From Nocardia terpenica (GTDB lineage: Bacteria; Actinomycetota; Actinomycetes; Mycobacteriales; Mycobacteriaceae): a stretch of DNA of 64,000 nucleotides. Location of the stretch: positions 1,302,001-1,366,000 of the forward strand of contig NZ_JABMCZ010000001.1 in NCBI RefSeq assembly GCF_013186535.1, written 5' to 3'. The notes under the pieces were generated by a model. It was not told where the DNA came from and did not search any database. It saw only the letters and a list, made by a program, of their open reading frames with translations. Position 1 is the first letter of the stretch, and each line of letters begins with the position of its first letter. Positions 24,554 through 32,133 of the stretch are shown here, piece by piece. Made by a program: the position numbers and the translations under genes.

Positions 24554-26608
24554 GTGTTTCACGGTAGAAGTCGGATGGTCGCCGGTGCGGTGACCGCCCT
24601 GACGGTGGCGCTGGCGGCCACCGTGCCCGCGGGTGAGGCGTCGGCGATCCCGCTGGTGGGCGCGGCGCCGACCGCGCCGGAGGGGATCGGCCTGCCCGCC
24701 GGATACGTGCCGCCGCCGCCCACCTACGGCGTGGGCCTGGACCTGGGGCAGGTCATTCCGCTGTCCGACGGCACCCAGCTCACCGCGACCGTGCGCTATC
24801 CGACCGATCCGTCGACCGGGCAGCGCGCCGCCGGGCCGTTCCCGGTGATCGTCGACTACACCACCTATATCGGGCTCAGCGGCGTGCTGACCGCCGCGGT
24901 CACCGGTGCGGTGCGCGGGGCGCTGGACGCGCTGCACGTGCGACTGCCGGACAATGTGCAGGATCTGGATCGCATTGTCGGCCAGGCCACCAGCGCGCAG
25001 GACGCCCTGGTGCGGCGCGGCTACCTCGAGGTGGTGGTGGACGTGCGCGGCACCGGATCGTCGACGGGCGCTTGGAATCCGGCCTCGCCGACCGACGGCG
25101 CCGACGGCATGCAGGTGGTGGACTGGGCCGCGAAACTGCCGAATTCCAGTGGGAAGGTCGGCATGTTCGGCTACTCGTTCCCCGGCGTCTCGGCCATGCT
25201 GACCGCGGGGCACAGCCGCCCGAACTCGCCGCTGCAGGCGATGATGATGTTCACCGTCCCCAACGACGTGTTCAAGCACGCGGTGAGCCACGACGGCATG
25301 TTCAGCCCGGTGCTGCTGACCGTGCTCATCCCCGCCATCCAGGCGATGAGTGCCGTTGCGCCGCTGCTGAATCTGCCGCTCACCCCGCAGGTGGCGGTGC
25401 AGGCGCTGATCGACCACGTGCGCGCGGCGCTGGCCTCGCCCGACACACCGCTGGCCAAGCTGGTCGACGGCTTCGGCAACGGCACCTACGGGCACAAGGA
25501 CGCGTGGTGGTCGGACCGCGATTTCGAGCCGATCCTGCACAATTTCGTGGACAACGACATTCCGACCTATTTCGTCGACGGCATCTGGGATCTGTACCAG
25601 GACGGCGCCTTTCAGAACTACGCGCAGCTGCAGAACCTGGCGGCGGGACGGCCGCAGTTCGCGCCGATGGACCCCGGGCAGCGCACCGATCCGAGATTCC
25701 AACTGCTGCAAGGGCCCTGGTATCACGTCGGCATGGGTGCGGGGCCGTACGCGCGCATGGATACCGACCCGATCACCATCGCCTGGTTCGACCACTGGCT
25801 CAAGGGCGTCGACAACGGGATCGATCGCACCTCGCGGACGCTGCACCTGATCGATCAGACGGGTGCGGGCGCCAACACCACCGCCTACCCGTTCGCCGAG
25901 GCGCGCCCGACCACCCTGCGGCTCGGGGCCGGAACCCTCGGCGCCGCCAGCACCGGCGCACCCGACCGGCTGGCCTACTCACCCGTCGAAAACCCGTGCA
26001 ACCGGGACAATTTCGAGCAGTGGACCGCGGGCGCCCTGCAAATGGCCCTGAACCTGTTGAACGTGAACGATCCGTGCGCGGCCGCCGAGATCGTCGGCCC
26101 GCCCTCCGGCATCGCCTATCTCGGCGATCCGGTCTCCGAGCCGACTCTCGTTGCGGGCCCGGCGAATCTGCACACCTACCTGTCGTCCACCACCGACGAC
26201 GCCGCCCTGCAGGTCCACCTCGACGACGTGGCCTCCGACGGCGGCGCCGCCGAAATCACCGGCGGCGCACAGCTGGCCACGCTCCGCACCCTCGACGATG
26301 CCAAGACCTGGCGCACCGCCGACGGCACGGTCTACTCCGCGGAACACCGGCTCTCCTCGGCCGACATCACCGCGTTGCGGCCCGGCGACGTGGTCCCCGT
26401 CGACATCCGTTTGCGCCCAACCTATTACCGGCTGGAGGCCGGACACCGGCTGCGGGTCCGCGTGACCACCGGAAACTTCCCGACCACCATGGCCCCGCTC
26501 CCGGAGATCCCCAAGCTGATCGGATCGACCGTGCAGATCGTCCACGACCCGCAGCACCCGAGCAGCCTCACCGTGCCGCTGGCCCCGGCAACGGCATTGC
26601 ACCCGTAG
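24554..26608 (+). CDS. Secreted CocE/NonD-family hydrolase (X-Pro dipeptidyl-peptidase-like)
   Basis: A 684-residue exported hydrolase. Residues 1-30 form a signal (RMVAGAVTALTVALAATVPA). The alpha/beta hydrolase domain has VDYTTYIGLSG, VVVDVRGTGSSTGAWNP, and the nucleophile elbow GYSFPG, then a cap and a C-terminal jelly-roll (DVVPVDIRLRPTYYRLEAGH, LRVRVTTGNFP) that defines CocE/NonD enzymes. FNVDGIW/VDGIWDLYQDGAF and GPWYHVGMG lie where the acid and histidine are expected. The GTG at 24554 has GGAGG five bases upstream. It cleaves esters or peptides outside the cell; substrate unknown. Confidence 0.9.
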   Translation: MFHGRSRMVAGAVTALTVALAATVPAGEASAIPLVGAAPTAPEGIGLPAGYVPPPPTYGVGLDLGQVIPLSDGTQLTATVRYPTDPSTGQRAAGPFPVIVDYTTYIGLSGVLTAAVTGAVRGALDALHVRLPDNVQDLDRIVGQATSAQDALVRRGYLEVVVDVRGTGSSTGAWNPASPTDGADGMQVVDWAAKLPNSSGKVGMFGYSFPGVSAMLTAGHSRPNSPLQAMMMFTVPNDVFKHAVSHDGMFSPVLLTVLIPAIQAMSAVAPLLNLPLTPQVAVQALIDHVRAALASPDTPLAKLVDGFGNGTYGHKDAWWSDRDFEPILHNFVDNDIPTYFVDGIWDLYQDGAFQNYAQLQNLAAGRPQFAPMDPGQRTDPRFQLLQGPWYHVGMGAGPYARMDTDPITIAWFDHWLKGVDNGIDRTSRTLHLIDQTGAGANTTAYPFAEARPTTLRLGAGTLGAASTGAPDRLAYSPVENPCNRDNFEQWTAGALQMALNLLNVNDPCAAAEIVGPPSGIAYLGDPVSEPTLVAGPANLHTYLSSTTDDAALQVHLDDVASDGGAAEITGGAQLATLRTLDDAKTWRTADGTVYSAEHRLSSADITALRPGDVVPVDIRLRPTYYRLEAGHRLRVRVTTGNFPTTMAPLPEIPKLIGSTVQIVHDPQHPSSLTVPLAPATALHP

Positions 26609-26613
26609 GCCGT

Positions 26614-26994
26614 TCAGCTCAACGCGGCCCGAACATGCTCGGGCACGGGGATCGGCCGGTAGTCGTCGTGATCGATGCAGACGAAGGTCAATTCGGCCCG
26701 GCACACCGCCCGATCCCCGACATCCAACCGCACCCCCACATCGAAAGACGTTCGCCCCCACCGAATCACCTCCGGCGAAACTTCGATCTCCTCCCCGTGC
26801 CGTGCGGGCGAGACCCACTCGATCCCCGCCTTCTTCACCGCGTAATCGAACCCCTCCGTGTAGTTCTCCCCCAACACCCCCCGCAACCACACATCCATGG
26901 CGTCATCCACGAACGCCAAATAGTTCGCATTGAACACCACCCCCTGCATATCGCAGTCGCCATACCGAACCCGCACCCGATGCGTAAACCCCAC
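26614..26994 (-). CDS. Acyl-CoA thioesterase (hotdog fold)
   Basis: A 126-residue 4-hydroxybenzoyl-CoA-type thioesterase. The opening VRVRYGDCDMQGVVFNANYL is the family signature, with the catalytic aspartate in YGDCDxQGVV; the long hotdog helix follows (YLAFVDDAMDVWLRGVLG), then strands EEIEVSPEVIRWGRTSFDV and ELTFVCID. It hydrolyses acyl-CoA thioesters in the cytoplasm. It converges on the CocE-like gene with five bases between the stops. Confidence 0.9.
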   Translation of the reverse strand: MGFTHRVRVRYGDCDMQGVVFNANYLAFVDDAMDVWLRGVLGENYTEGFDYAVKKAGIEWVSPARHGEEIEVSPEVIRWGRTSFDVGVRLDVGDRAVCRAELTFVCIDHDDYRPIPVPEHVRAALS

Positions 26995-27127
26995 ACCCCG
27001 ATCCTACGAACCACCCACCCCATCCGTCCCCGAGGTGATTCTCCTCACCCTCCCCCGCCCACCCTCCCACTCTCCCCGCCCCCAGCCCCACCCCCAACTC
27101 CGACATTCCCCCAGGTAGACCCCCGAT

Positions 27128-27157
27128 TTGGGACTCCCCCCAACGATAGGCTAAAGT
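27128..27157 (+). promoter_or_regulatory. Probable tRNA-Asn promoter
   Basis: TTGGGA and TAAAGT are separated by 18 bases and lie about 40 bases before the tRNA, a good fit to a housekeeping promoter. A C-rich tract (27003-27127) precedes it. Confidence 0.45.
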
Positions 27158-27195
27158 TTCTCCTCGGCCCGCCCAGAACGGACGAGCCGGAGCAA

Positions 27196-27268
27196 TCCCC
27201 TATAGCTCAATTGGCAGAGCAGCCGACTGTTAATCGGCAGGTTCCTGGTTCGAGTCCAGGTGGGGGAG
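27196..27268 (+). tRNA. tRNA-Asn (GTT)
   Basis: A 73-base tRNA. The acceptor stem TCCCCTA pairs with TGGGGGA, the D-arm is AGCTCAATTGGCAGAGC, the anticodon stem-loop CCGACTGTTAATCGG reads GTT, and the T-arm is CCTGGTTCGAGTCCAGG. CCA is not encoded. tRNA 3-prime ends are common integration sites and phage-like genes begin right after it, so it probably forms the left attachment site. Confidence 0.97.
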
Positions 27269-27277
27269 CGTAGAAAG

Positions 27278-27308
27278 ACGCCTATGACCAGTGGTCATAG
27301 GCGTTTTT
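27278..27308 (+). terminator. Intrinsic terminator after tRNA-Asn
   Basis: Perfect 12-bp arms ACGCCTATGACC and GGTCATAGGCGT with an AGT loop, followed by TTTT. It ends the tRNA transcript nine bases after the tRNA. Confidence 0.85.
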
Positions 27309-27389
27309 CATAATCAAGTACAACTTGAGGTGCCGACAAAGGTGCCGACAAAGCGTAGACGAGAGATTTTGCAGCAGTTGATTTTTCGT

Positions 27390-27415
27390 CTGCCCTGCCG
27401 CTGACGGGCAGTTTT
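27390..27415 (+). terminator. Terminator-like hairpin
   Basis: CTGCCC and GGGCAG with a ten-base loop are followed by TTTT on the forward strand. On the reverse strand AAAA precedes the hairpin, so it could also end the leftward transcript of the membrane protein gene. Direct repeats GGTGCCGACAAA lie just before it at about 27331-27354. Confidence 0.45.
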
Positions 27416-27530
27416 CAGGGCGTTTTTCGCCTCTGACCTGCAAAGATCCCAATGAAGTGAATTGGGACACAAACCAACTGGTATGTCCTGACGGTGGTGG
27501 CTGAAAGTAACCGATCCTCAGCGATCTCCC

Positions 27531-28256
27531 TCAAGGCTTGAGTGAGCCGCGGACCTCCCTGTCCGGCTTCAGCGGTGCGTCGTCCTGCCACGGTAGGTAC
27601 ATGCCCAGGGCTGCGGCAGCGGCGAACAGCAGAGCCGACCAGGTCACGGCCTCCCATGGCAGCGAGCTCGCAAAGTCGACAAGAGCGCCATCGGCCGGCA
27701 CGTTGTCGCCGACGCGGCGGATTGCGCCGATCGCCCAAAGCAATGACGCCGTCGCCAGTATCAGCAGGCTCCAACGTGCTGCCTTGGGTATCCCCTTGTC
27801 CACGCCGGCTGCCAGGCTTGCCATGAACAGGAATAGGCCCGCGAATGCCGCGATGATGGCGGTGGTCATGAGCAGGAACTCTGCCTGTGACTCACCCTGG
27901 TGATGGACCGCGATGCTGATGTAGGCACCGATGAGCCCGCCTGCGACCACCGCGGCGGTATGGGTGAGCCATAAGCGATTCGTGAACGACCACGCACGTG
28001 CACCGAGATAGATCATCGCGACAGAGATAATGACCGCGCAGGTGTAGGAGAGCAGGTCGACGGCCGTCGCGCCGATGGCCTCCCGCTCCCATTCGAAGTT
28101 GTAGCTCACCGTGGTTTGCATCAGCGCACTGAGCGCCAGGAGCATGATGGTCATCGCGCGGCTGGCGACATCGCGCCACCGCGGAAGCCGTATGAGCGCC
28201 ACGATCAGGCACACGATGGCCGTGGTGACGTGCAGGACGTTGGCGATGATCGTCAT
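27531..28256 (-). CDS. Multi-pass membrane protein (about seven helices)
   Basis: A 241-residue hydrophobic protein with about seven transmembrane helices (VLHVTTAIVCLIVALI, MTIMLLALSALMQTT, LLSYTCAVIISVAMIYL, AAVVAGGLIGAYISIAV, LLMTTAIIAAFAGLFLFMA, WSLLILATASLLWAIGAI and LLFAAAAALGMYL). The layout resembles the MAB_1171c-type putative transporters of actinobacteria, which are often paired with HTH regulators. Its start overlaps the upstream HTH gene (ATGA), so both are translated together. Function unknown; it may be a lysogenic conversion gene. Confidence 0.7.
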   Translation of the reverse strand: MTIIANVLHVTTAIVCLIVALIRLPRWRDVASRAMTIMLLALSALMQTTVSYNFEWEREAIGATAVDLLSYTCAVIISVAMIYLGARAWSFTNRLWLTHTAAVVAGGLIGAYISIAVHHQGESQAEFLLMTTAIIAAFAGLFLFMASLAAGVDKGIPKAARWSLLILATASLLWAIGAIRRVGDNVPADGALVDFASSLPWEAVTWSALLFAAAAALGMYLPWQDDAPLKPDREVRGSLKP

Positions 28257-28657
28257 GACAGCAATCTCCGGGCGGGATTGGCGCGCTTCCCTTTTCGCGG
28301 CGCGTCCTCGGTGGTGTCGATGCCTGGCTGGGCCGGTACAAGCAGGCGGTGCGAAAGCTCTTCTATCAGTTGCCCATTCGTGGCCGACCGCAACGCATCG
28401 CTGACGGTGGGTCGGTCGCCTACGATCGGCAGCCGGAACGCTTCGGCCGGCGCCAGTCCGGCCTGGATCAAACCTTCGGCGGGGTTGACCCCGAACGCTA
28501 GGCAGAAGTCAATGACCGTCTGCGCCACAGCGGGTTTGCCGCTGTCGAACAGGTGCCGATCAATCCGGCTGGCGTTGACGTTCATGTGCTGTGAGATAGC
28601 GAGAGCGCTCAACCCTCCTGAGATTTGCCTCAGCCATTCCTGAAATCCGCCAGCCAT
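28253..28657 (-). CDS. XRE-type HTH regulator
   Basis: A 134-residue DNA-binding protein with an XRE-like N-terminal helix bundle (ALAISQHMNVNASRIDRHLFD and KPAVAQTVIDFCLAFGVNPAEG) and a basic, disordered C-terminus (KGKRANPARRLL). It is divergent from the MmyB-like regulator at 28910 and overlaps the membrane protein gene downstream. It probably controls this small accessory cassette. Confidence 0.75.
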   Translation of the reverse strand: MAGGFQEWLRQISGGLSALAISQHMNVNASRIDRHLFDSGKPAVAQTVIDFCLAFGVNPAEGLIQAGLAPAEAFRLPIVGDRPTVSDALRSATNGQLIEELSHRLLVPAQPGIDTTEDAPRKGKRANPARRLLS

Positions 28658-28849
28658 GGCGTGATCGTACCTGCGGGCTCGAGGGGCTCATGGGACGTGT
28701 AGCTCTGCTGATGGTGGATGTGTCCCCGCTCACGTCTCCGCATATCTGCGGAGGCTGGTTTGCAAAAGTGAGATAACGAATGGTTTGCTTCCCTGGTGGC
28801 AGCGTCTGGTTATGACCAGCGTGGCCGCGCGCGGTCGGGCAGACTTGCG

Positions 28850-28867
28850 TTCGAACGTATATTCGAA
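28850..28867. promoter_or_regulatory. SOS (LexA) box-like site
   Basis: TCGAAC GTAT ATTCGA matches the actinobacterial SOS box TCGAAC-N4-GTTCGA at 11 of 12 defined bases, with flanking T and A extending the symmetry. It lies 43 bp before the MmyB-like regulator start, so DNA damage may induce that gene. Function is inferred. Confidence 0.55.
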
Positions 28868-28909
28868 TTGGTTGGCTGTTCGCTGCTTTGTGCCAGAAAG
28901 GATGTGCCC

Positions 28910-29755
28910 ATGTCTGCCGACGTCGTTGATCCGGGTGAACCCAGTAGACCGGCGGCACTGCCCGACTATTCGGCGGGGAGCTACATGCGCGAACTGCGGG
29001 ACGCCCGCGGGCTCCCGCGCGCACAGGTCGCCAAGTGGCTGCGGATGCAGCCGAACTCCCTGGGTGGGATCGAGAACGGGTACCGCGTGCCGACCCCTGA
29101 GAGCGTCGACCAGTTCGCCCGCGCGATGTCGCTGAGCCCCGCCGAAGAACGGTATCTGCGCAAGCTAGCGGCCGTGAGCAAGCCCAAGGCCAAGTTACCG
29201 CCCAGGCCGAAGGCCAGTTCCCCATCGCCCGACTACAGCAACGTCATCAGCGTGGACATGCAGGCAGGGCTCGACAAGCTGGTTCCGCATGCAGCCGCGT
29301 GGGTTGACCCGCAATGGCGTGTCTTGGCCTCCAATGAGGCGTATCGGCTCGCATACCCTGGCCTCGAAGGGATGGGCAATGTGCTGCGGTGGTTCTTCCG
29401 TCATCCCGAATCCCGCGCCACGATGCTGGACTGGGAGGCGGAAGCCGCCCTGACTGTGGCCTGGTTCCGCGCTCTCGTCGGCGAACATGGAAACCCTGCG
29501 TGGGCGCTGGAACTACTCCGCGAACTCGGGGATTCGGTGGACTTCGCGCGAATGTGGCGGGCTGGAACCGTGACGTTCAGCCGCAAGACCCCGCACATGC
29601 ACCTGTGGGACTCCAGGGTTGGCCAGCCGTACACGCTGCTGGTGCAGATCACCCGGGGGCCGAGTGACCTGCCGCCGATGCAGCACTTCCTTGGTATCCG
29701 CATGCCATACCAGGGCGGCGACGCGCTTCTCAGGCGCGCCGGCCGCCTCCACTGA
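28910..29755 (+). CDS. XRE-family regulator with MmyB-like ligand-binding domain
   Basis: A 281-residue regulator. The XRE helix-turn-helix is at residues 20-85 (YMRELRDARGLPRAQVAKWL, NSLGGIENGYRVPTPESVDQ); the rest is the MmyB-like domain with WRVLASNEAYRLAYPGLEGM, NVLRWFFRHPESRATMLDWE and the C-terminal strand region. MmyB-like domains in Streptomyces regulators bind fatty-acid-like ligands. The ATG at 28910 has AAAGGA upstream. An SOS-like box lies upstream and an alpha/beta hydrolase gene converges on it. Confidence 0.85.
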   Translation: MSADVVDPGEPSRPAALPDYSAGSYMRELRDARGLPRAQVAKWLRMQPNSLGGIENGYRVPTPESVDQFARAMSLSPAEERYLRKLAAVSKPKAKLPPRPKASSPSPDYSNVISVDMQAGLDKLVPHAAAWVDPQWRVLASNEAYRLAYPGLEGMGNVLRWFFRHPESRATMLDWEAEAALTVAWFRALVGEHGNPAWALELLRELGDSVDFARMWRAGTVTFSRKTPHMHLWDSRVGQPYTLLVQITRGPSDLPPMQHFLGIRMPYQGGDALLRRAGRLH

Positions 29756-29758
29756 GGA

Positions 29759-30583
29759 TTAGGCCGCGACGCGGTGCCTCGCCGACGCCGTGCTGAACAG
29801 GGATAGGAACTCCGACAGCGCGGCGTTGGTGGCCTTGGGATGGGTCCAGTTCGCCGCATGGCCAGCGCCTGCGACTGTGGTCACCAGGCCGCGGGCGCCG
29901 ACGAGGCCCGACGCCATTTCCGCGGACTTCTGGGCGGTGCTGGTCGGATCGTTCTCACCACGCAGAACCAATGCGGGGCAGGCGATTTCATGGAGGCGGT
30001 CGAGCGCTGAATCGCGGTCGATGAGGTTGTCGGCAGCCTCGCGGATCCGCAGGCGGTCCGAGGCGGCCCACTTGTTGATCCACGGGGTCTGCTGAGCTTC
30101 GGTGCCTCCGATGAGGTGCGGTGCCAGCTGGAGTGCCAATGGCATCAGCGGGACCTCAAGGTCGCACCACCCGCTGAACAGGAAGGCGTAGTCGCCTTTC
30201 TCTGCGGGGGTTGAGGCGTCGGCCGTGGTGTCGAGCAGGATGAGCGATTGCACCCTGTCAGGTGCGGTCAGGGCCACGCGCAGAGCGGTGTACCCGCCCT
30301 GGGACATGCCAGCGATCACTGCGGTGTCGACGCCAGCGTGATCCATGACTGCGAGGCAGTCCCCGGCGAGGTCCCAATAGGTGAAGGGCTGTCCGGCGGG
30401 CGCTTCAGTCTGCCCATGGCCCCGTGCGTCCCACCGGATGATCCGGTACCCCTCGTCGATCAACGGCAGCTGAGGGTCGAACTGGCTGCTGTCCATGAAG
30501 AACCCGTGAGCGAACACCACGGGGATGCCGTCGCCGCCGGTGTCGGTGTAGTGGATCCGGACGTCGGCATTGCTTGCATACAT
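29759..30583 (-). CDS. Alpha/beta hydrolase
   Basis: A 274-residue cytoplasmic hydrolase. VVFAHGFFMDSSQFDPQL gives the HG oxyanion motif, GMSQGGYTAL the nucleophile elbow, LRGENDPTST the acid and GAGHAANWTHP the histidine. The pattern fits enol-lactonase or epoxide-hydrolase relatives. The ATG at 30583 follows GAAGGAAG; the frame upstream is open but carries operator-like repeats. A metabolic enzyme in the lysogeny region is typical of conversion genes, and its substrate is unknown. Confidence 0.88.
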   Translation of the reverse strand: MYASNADVRIHYTDTGGDGIPVVFAHGFFMDSSQFDPQLPLIDEGYRIIRWDARGHGQTEAPAGQPFTYWDLAGDCLAVMDHAGVDTAVIAGMSQGGYTALRVALTAPDRVQSLILLDTTADASTPAEKGDYAFLFSGWCDLEVPLMPLALQLAPHLIGGTEAQQTPWINKWAASDRLRIREAADNLIDRDSALDRLHEIACPALVLRGENDPTSTAQKSAEMASGLVGARGLVTTVAGAGHAANWTHPKATNAALSEFLSLFSTASARHRVAA

Positions 30584-30658
30584 GGTTGTGTGCTTCCTTC
30601 GAGAACTGGATTGGTTCGTTCTCGCCATTGCGGCGATGAATTTATGACCCATTCGCAA

Positions 30659-30698
30659 CTCGCACAGTTACTGCGAGCGACTCGCACCATTGGTGCGA
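30659..30698. promoter_or_regulatory. Twin palindromic operator upstream of the hydrolase
   Basis: Two adjacent inverted repeats, CTCGCA-N7-TGCGAG (30659-30677) and TCGCACCA-T-TGGTGCGA (30682-30698), share the half-site CTCGCA/TCGCA. They end about 76 bases upstream of the hydrolase start codon, the normal place for a repressor site. The regulator is not identified. Confidence 0.55.
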
Positions 30699-30971
30699 CT
30701 TTCTCCCCGTTGGGTGTTTGTCGCACTACATGCAACGCGATTCGATGCCACTTCGTCCAATTCGGAAGCAATTCAATTCCGAATTGATTCAGCCTGGCAG
30801 GAGTGCCTGTCCGGCACCACCACCAGGAGCTGCATAGTCGGCCAAACCCGCTGTTCAGCTGGCATAAACTGTGGCAGTGGCACGGCTCACTGAAACGCCG
30901 TCGGGGTCGGATTCGATCGCGCGGAACCGCCGTCGCATCGTCTCGCCGGTGCCACCGTTTACGAAGGTAAA

Positions 30972-30991
30972 GTAATTCAAAAGTGAATTAC
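30972..30991. promoter_or_regulatory. Palindrome upstream of the 31090 gene
   Basis: GTAATTCA-AAAG-TGAATTAC is a perfect 8-bp inverted repeat about 98 bp before the start of the small gene at 31090. AT-rich symmetry suits a phage regulator site; a hairpin without a T-run is the alternative. Confidence 0.45.
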
Positions 30992-31089
30992 GGAAGGGCT
31001 TGGCGGAATTACCCGTGATCGTGTTCCATTAGCTCACCGCGCACTGTCGGGGGCGCGAGGGAGAACCGTTGCGAGAGAGGAAAGCTCTA

Positions 31090-31359
31090 ATGCCGAGCAG
31101 TGACCGTGTCGCCACCTGTGAGAGCGAAAGCGTGATGCTGACTCAGTGTCAGCGCGTGGTGCAGGTGGCCGCGTTCGCGCTCGAGGGCTCGGGGTTCGTG
31201 GTGTTCACCTTCTCCGACGGCACCTCCGACGACATCACCGCGGAGCAGGCACTAGAGATCGGGCGGCTCGGCGCGCTCAGTCTCCGTATGGCCGAAGAGG
31301 AACCGGCCGATGGCGAGTTAGCCAGCGGTGACCTGCCCGAAGGTGGCGCAGCTGCCTAG
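31090..31359 (+). CDS. Small acidic protein of unknown function
   Basis: An 89-residue acidic protein. I chose the ATG at 31090, which has AGGAAA upstream. SVMLTQCQRVVQVAAFALEG followed by GFVVFTFSDGTSDDITAEQ suggests a small beta-alpha fold with an exposed acidic tail (EEEPADGELASGDLPEGG). No known family is recognised. A perfect hairpin terminator follows it, so it is a single-gene unit converging on the repressor. Confidence 0.6.
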   Translation: MPSSDRVATCESESVMLTQCQRVVQVAAFALEGSGFVVFTFSDGTSDDITAEQALEIGRLGALSLRMAEEEPADGELASGDLPEGGAAA

Positions 31360-31377
31360 CTGGCTCTGAAAAGCATT

Positions 31378-31410
31378 GTGGGCTCGATCCTTCGAAAGGA
31401 TCGAGCCCAC
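31378..31410. terminator. Bidirectional terminator
   Basis: GTGGGCTCGATCCTT and AAGGATCGAGCCCAC are perfect 15-base arms around a three-base loop. It separates the convergent 31090 gene and the repressor and can stop both transcripts. Confidence 0.7.
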
Positions 31411-31428
31411 GCGTGGTTCAGGTAGCGA

Positions 31429-31839
31429 CTACTTCGCCGCGCCGATCAGCCGGACTGCTTCCGCCTCGATGACTCGACGACGCTGCGCGACCAGTCGCTT
31501 CGTGATGATCTCGAGTGCAACCCAGTCGGCCGACTCCAGGATGTCCATGCCGGCGACTTCCAACGACTTCGTCTTGCCAGGAAGCTTGCCGATGCCACCC
31601 AGGCGGGCGTAGACCGTCTCCGGCTCGATGTTCAGCGCCTCCGCCAGCTTGGTGATGGTGCTCGCGCCGGGCATGCTCGTGTTGTTCTTGCCGGTGACGA
31701 TGCGGTGCACCGTGCTGGGGCCAAGGCCGGAAGCCTCGGCCAGCTGCTTGATGCTGGGGTCTCCGGTACGGGGGCTGACGAGGCCGGCGGCCTTCATCTC
31801 TGACGCCCACGGCTCGGGGGCGAGTTCTCCGCGTGCCAT
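31429..31839 (-). CDS. XRE-family phage repressor
   Basis: A 136-residue protein with an N-terminal helix-turn-helix (SIKQLAEASGLGPSTVHRIV, STITKLAEALNIEPETVYAR) and a helical C-terminus (WVALEIITKRLVAQRRRVIE) probably for oligomerisation. The ATG at 31839 is preceded by GAAAGGAGG. It is divergent from the early operon starting at 32134 with a 20-bp perfect palindrome between, the classic layout of a lysogeny repressor and its operator. I infer that it silences the early genes. Confidence 0.8.
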   Translation of the reverse strand: MARGELAPEPWASEMKAAGLVSPRTGDPSIKQLAEASGLGPSTVHRIVTGKNNTSMPGASTITKLAEALNIEPETVYARLGGIGKLPGKTKSLEVAGMDILESADWVALEIITKRLVAQRRRVIEAEAVRLIGAAK

Positions 31840-31888
31840 GCCTTCCGGCCTCCTTTCGTGGCGTACACGTCGAACCCACTGTAACGCA

Positions 31889-31908
31889 CCAAAGTTCATG
31901 AACTTTGG
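31889..31908. promoter_or_regulatory. 20-bp perfect palindromic operator of the genetic switch
   Basis: CCAAAGTTCATGAACTTTGG is a perfect palindrome 50 bases upstream of the repressor start, in the divergent promoter region with the early operon. It is the best candidate operator for the repressor. A weaker forward promoter, TTGGAC at 31960 and TATGGT at 31985 with a 19-base spacer, lies 50-75 bp to its right. Confidence 0.7.
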
Positions 31909-32133
31909 TTTATGGAACGCCTTCAGACTCCAGCTTTCATCCAGCATCCAGATTCTGCATTGGACATATCCGTTCCAAGCGTTCTATGGTACGTGGGACG
32001 CATGAAGGAAAAACCACTGGTACTAGTCGGTCAATGCGGATCTCCCACCGTCCCGCATGCGTTCCAAACCTCCAATACGAGTGCGCATCAGTGCACATGT
32101 TGACGTGACATCAGGAATGCTGGCGAAATCAGA

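Larger units (their letters stand above)
30584..31089. other. Regulatory intergenic region with several palindromes
   Basis: This 506-base stretch has no convincing gene. It holds twin palindromes at 30659-30698 (listed separately), a TTCGGAA/TTCCGAA pair at 30761-30783, and GTAATTCA-N4-TGAATTAC at 30972-30991. It is clearly less GC-rich than the neighbouring genes. It must contain the promoters of the divergent hydrolase and small gene. Confidence 0.55.

Noticed and set aside
22175..25846. Very long open frame on the minus strand opposite dnaG and the CocE-like gene
   Set aside because: It is a shadow of high-GC coding on the other strand; composition is arginine/histidine-rich, there is no ribosome site and no family fits, while the forward genes have clear domains.
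32002..32103. 33-residue forward frame between operator and YqaJ gene
   Set aside because: It has no good ribosome site and only chance-like composition; it may be a leader but cannot be supported.
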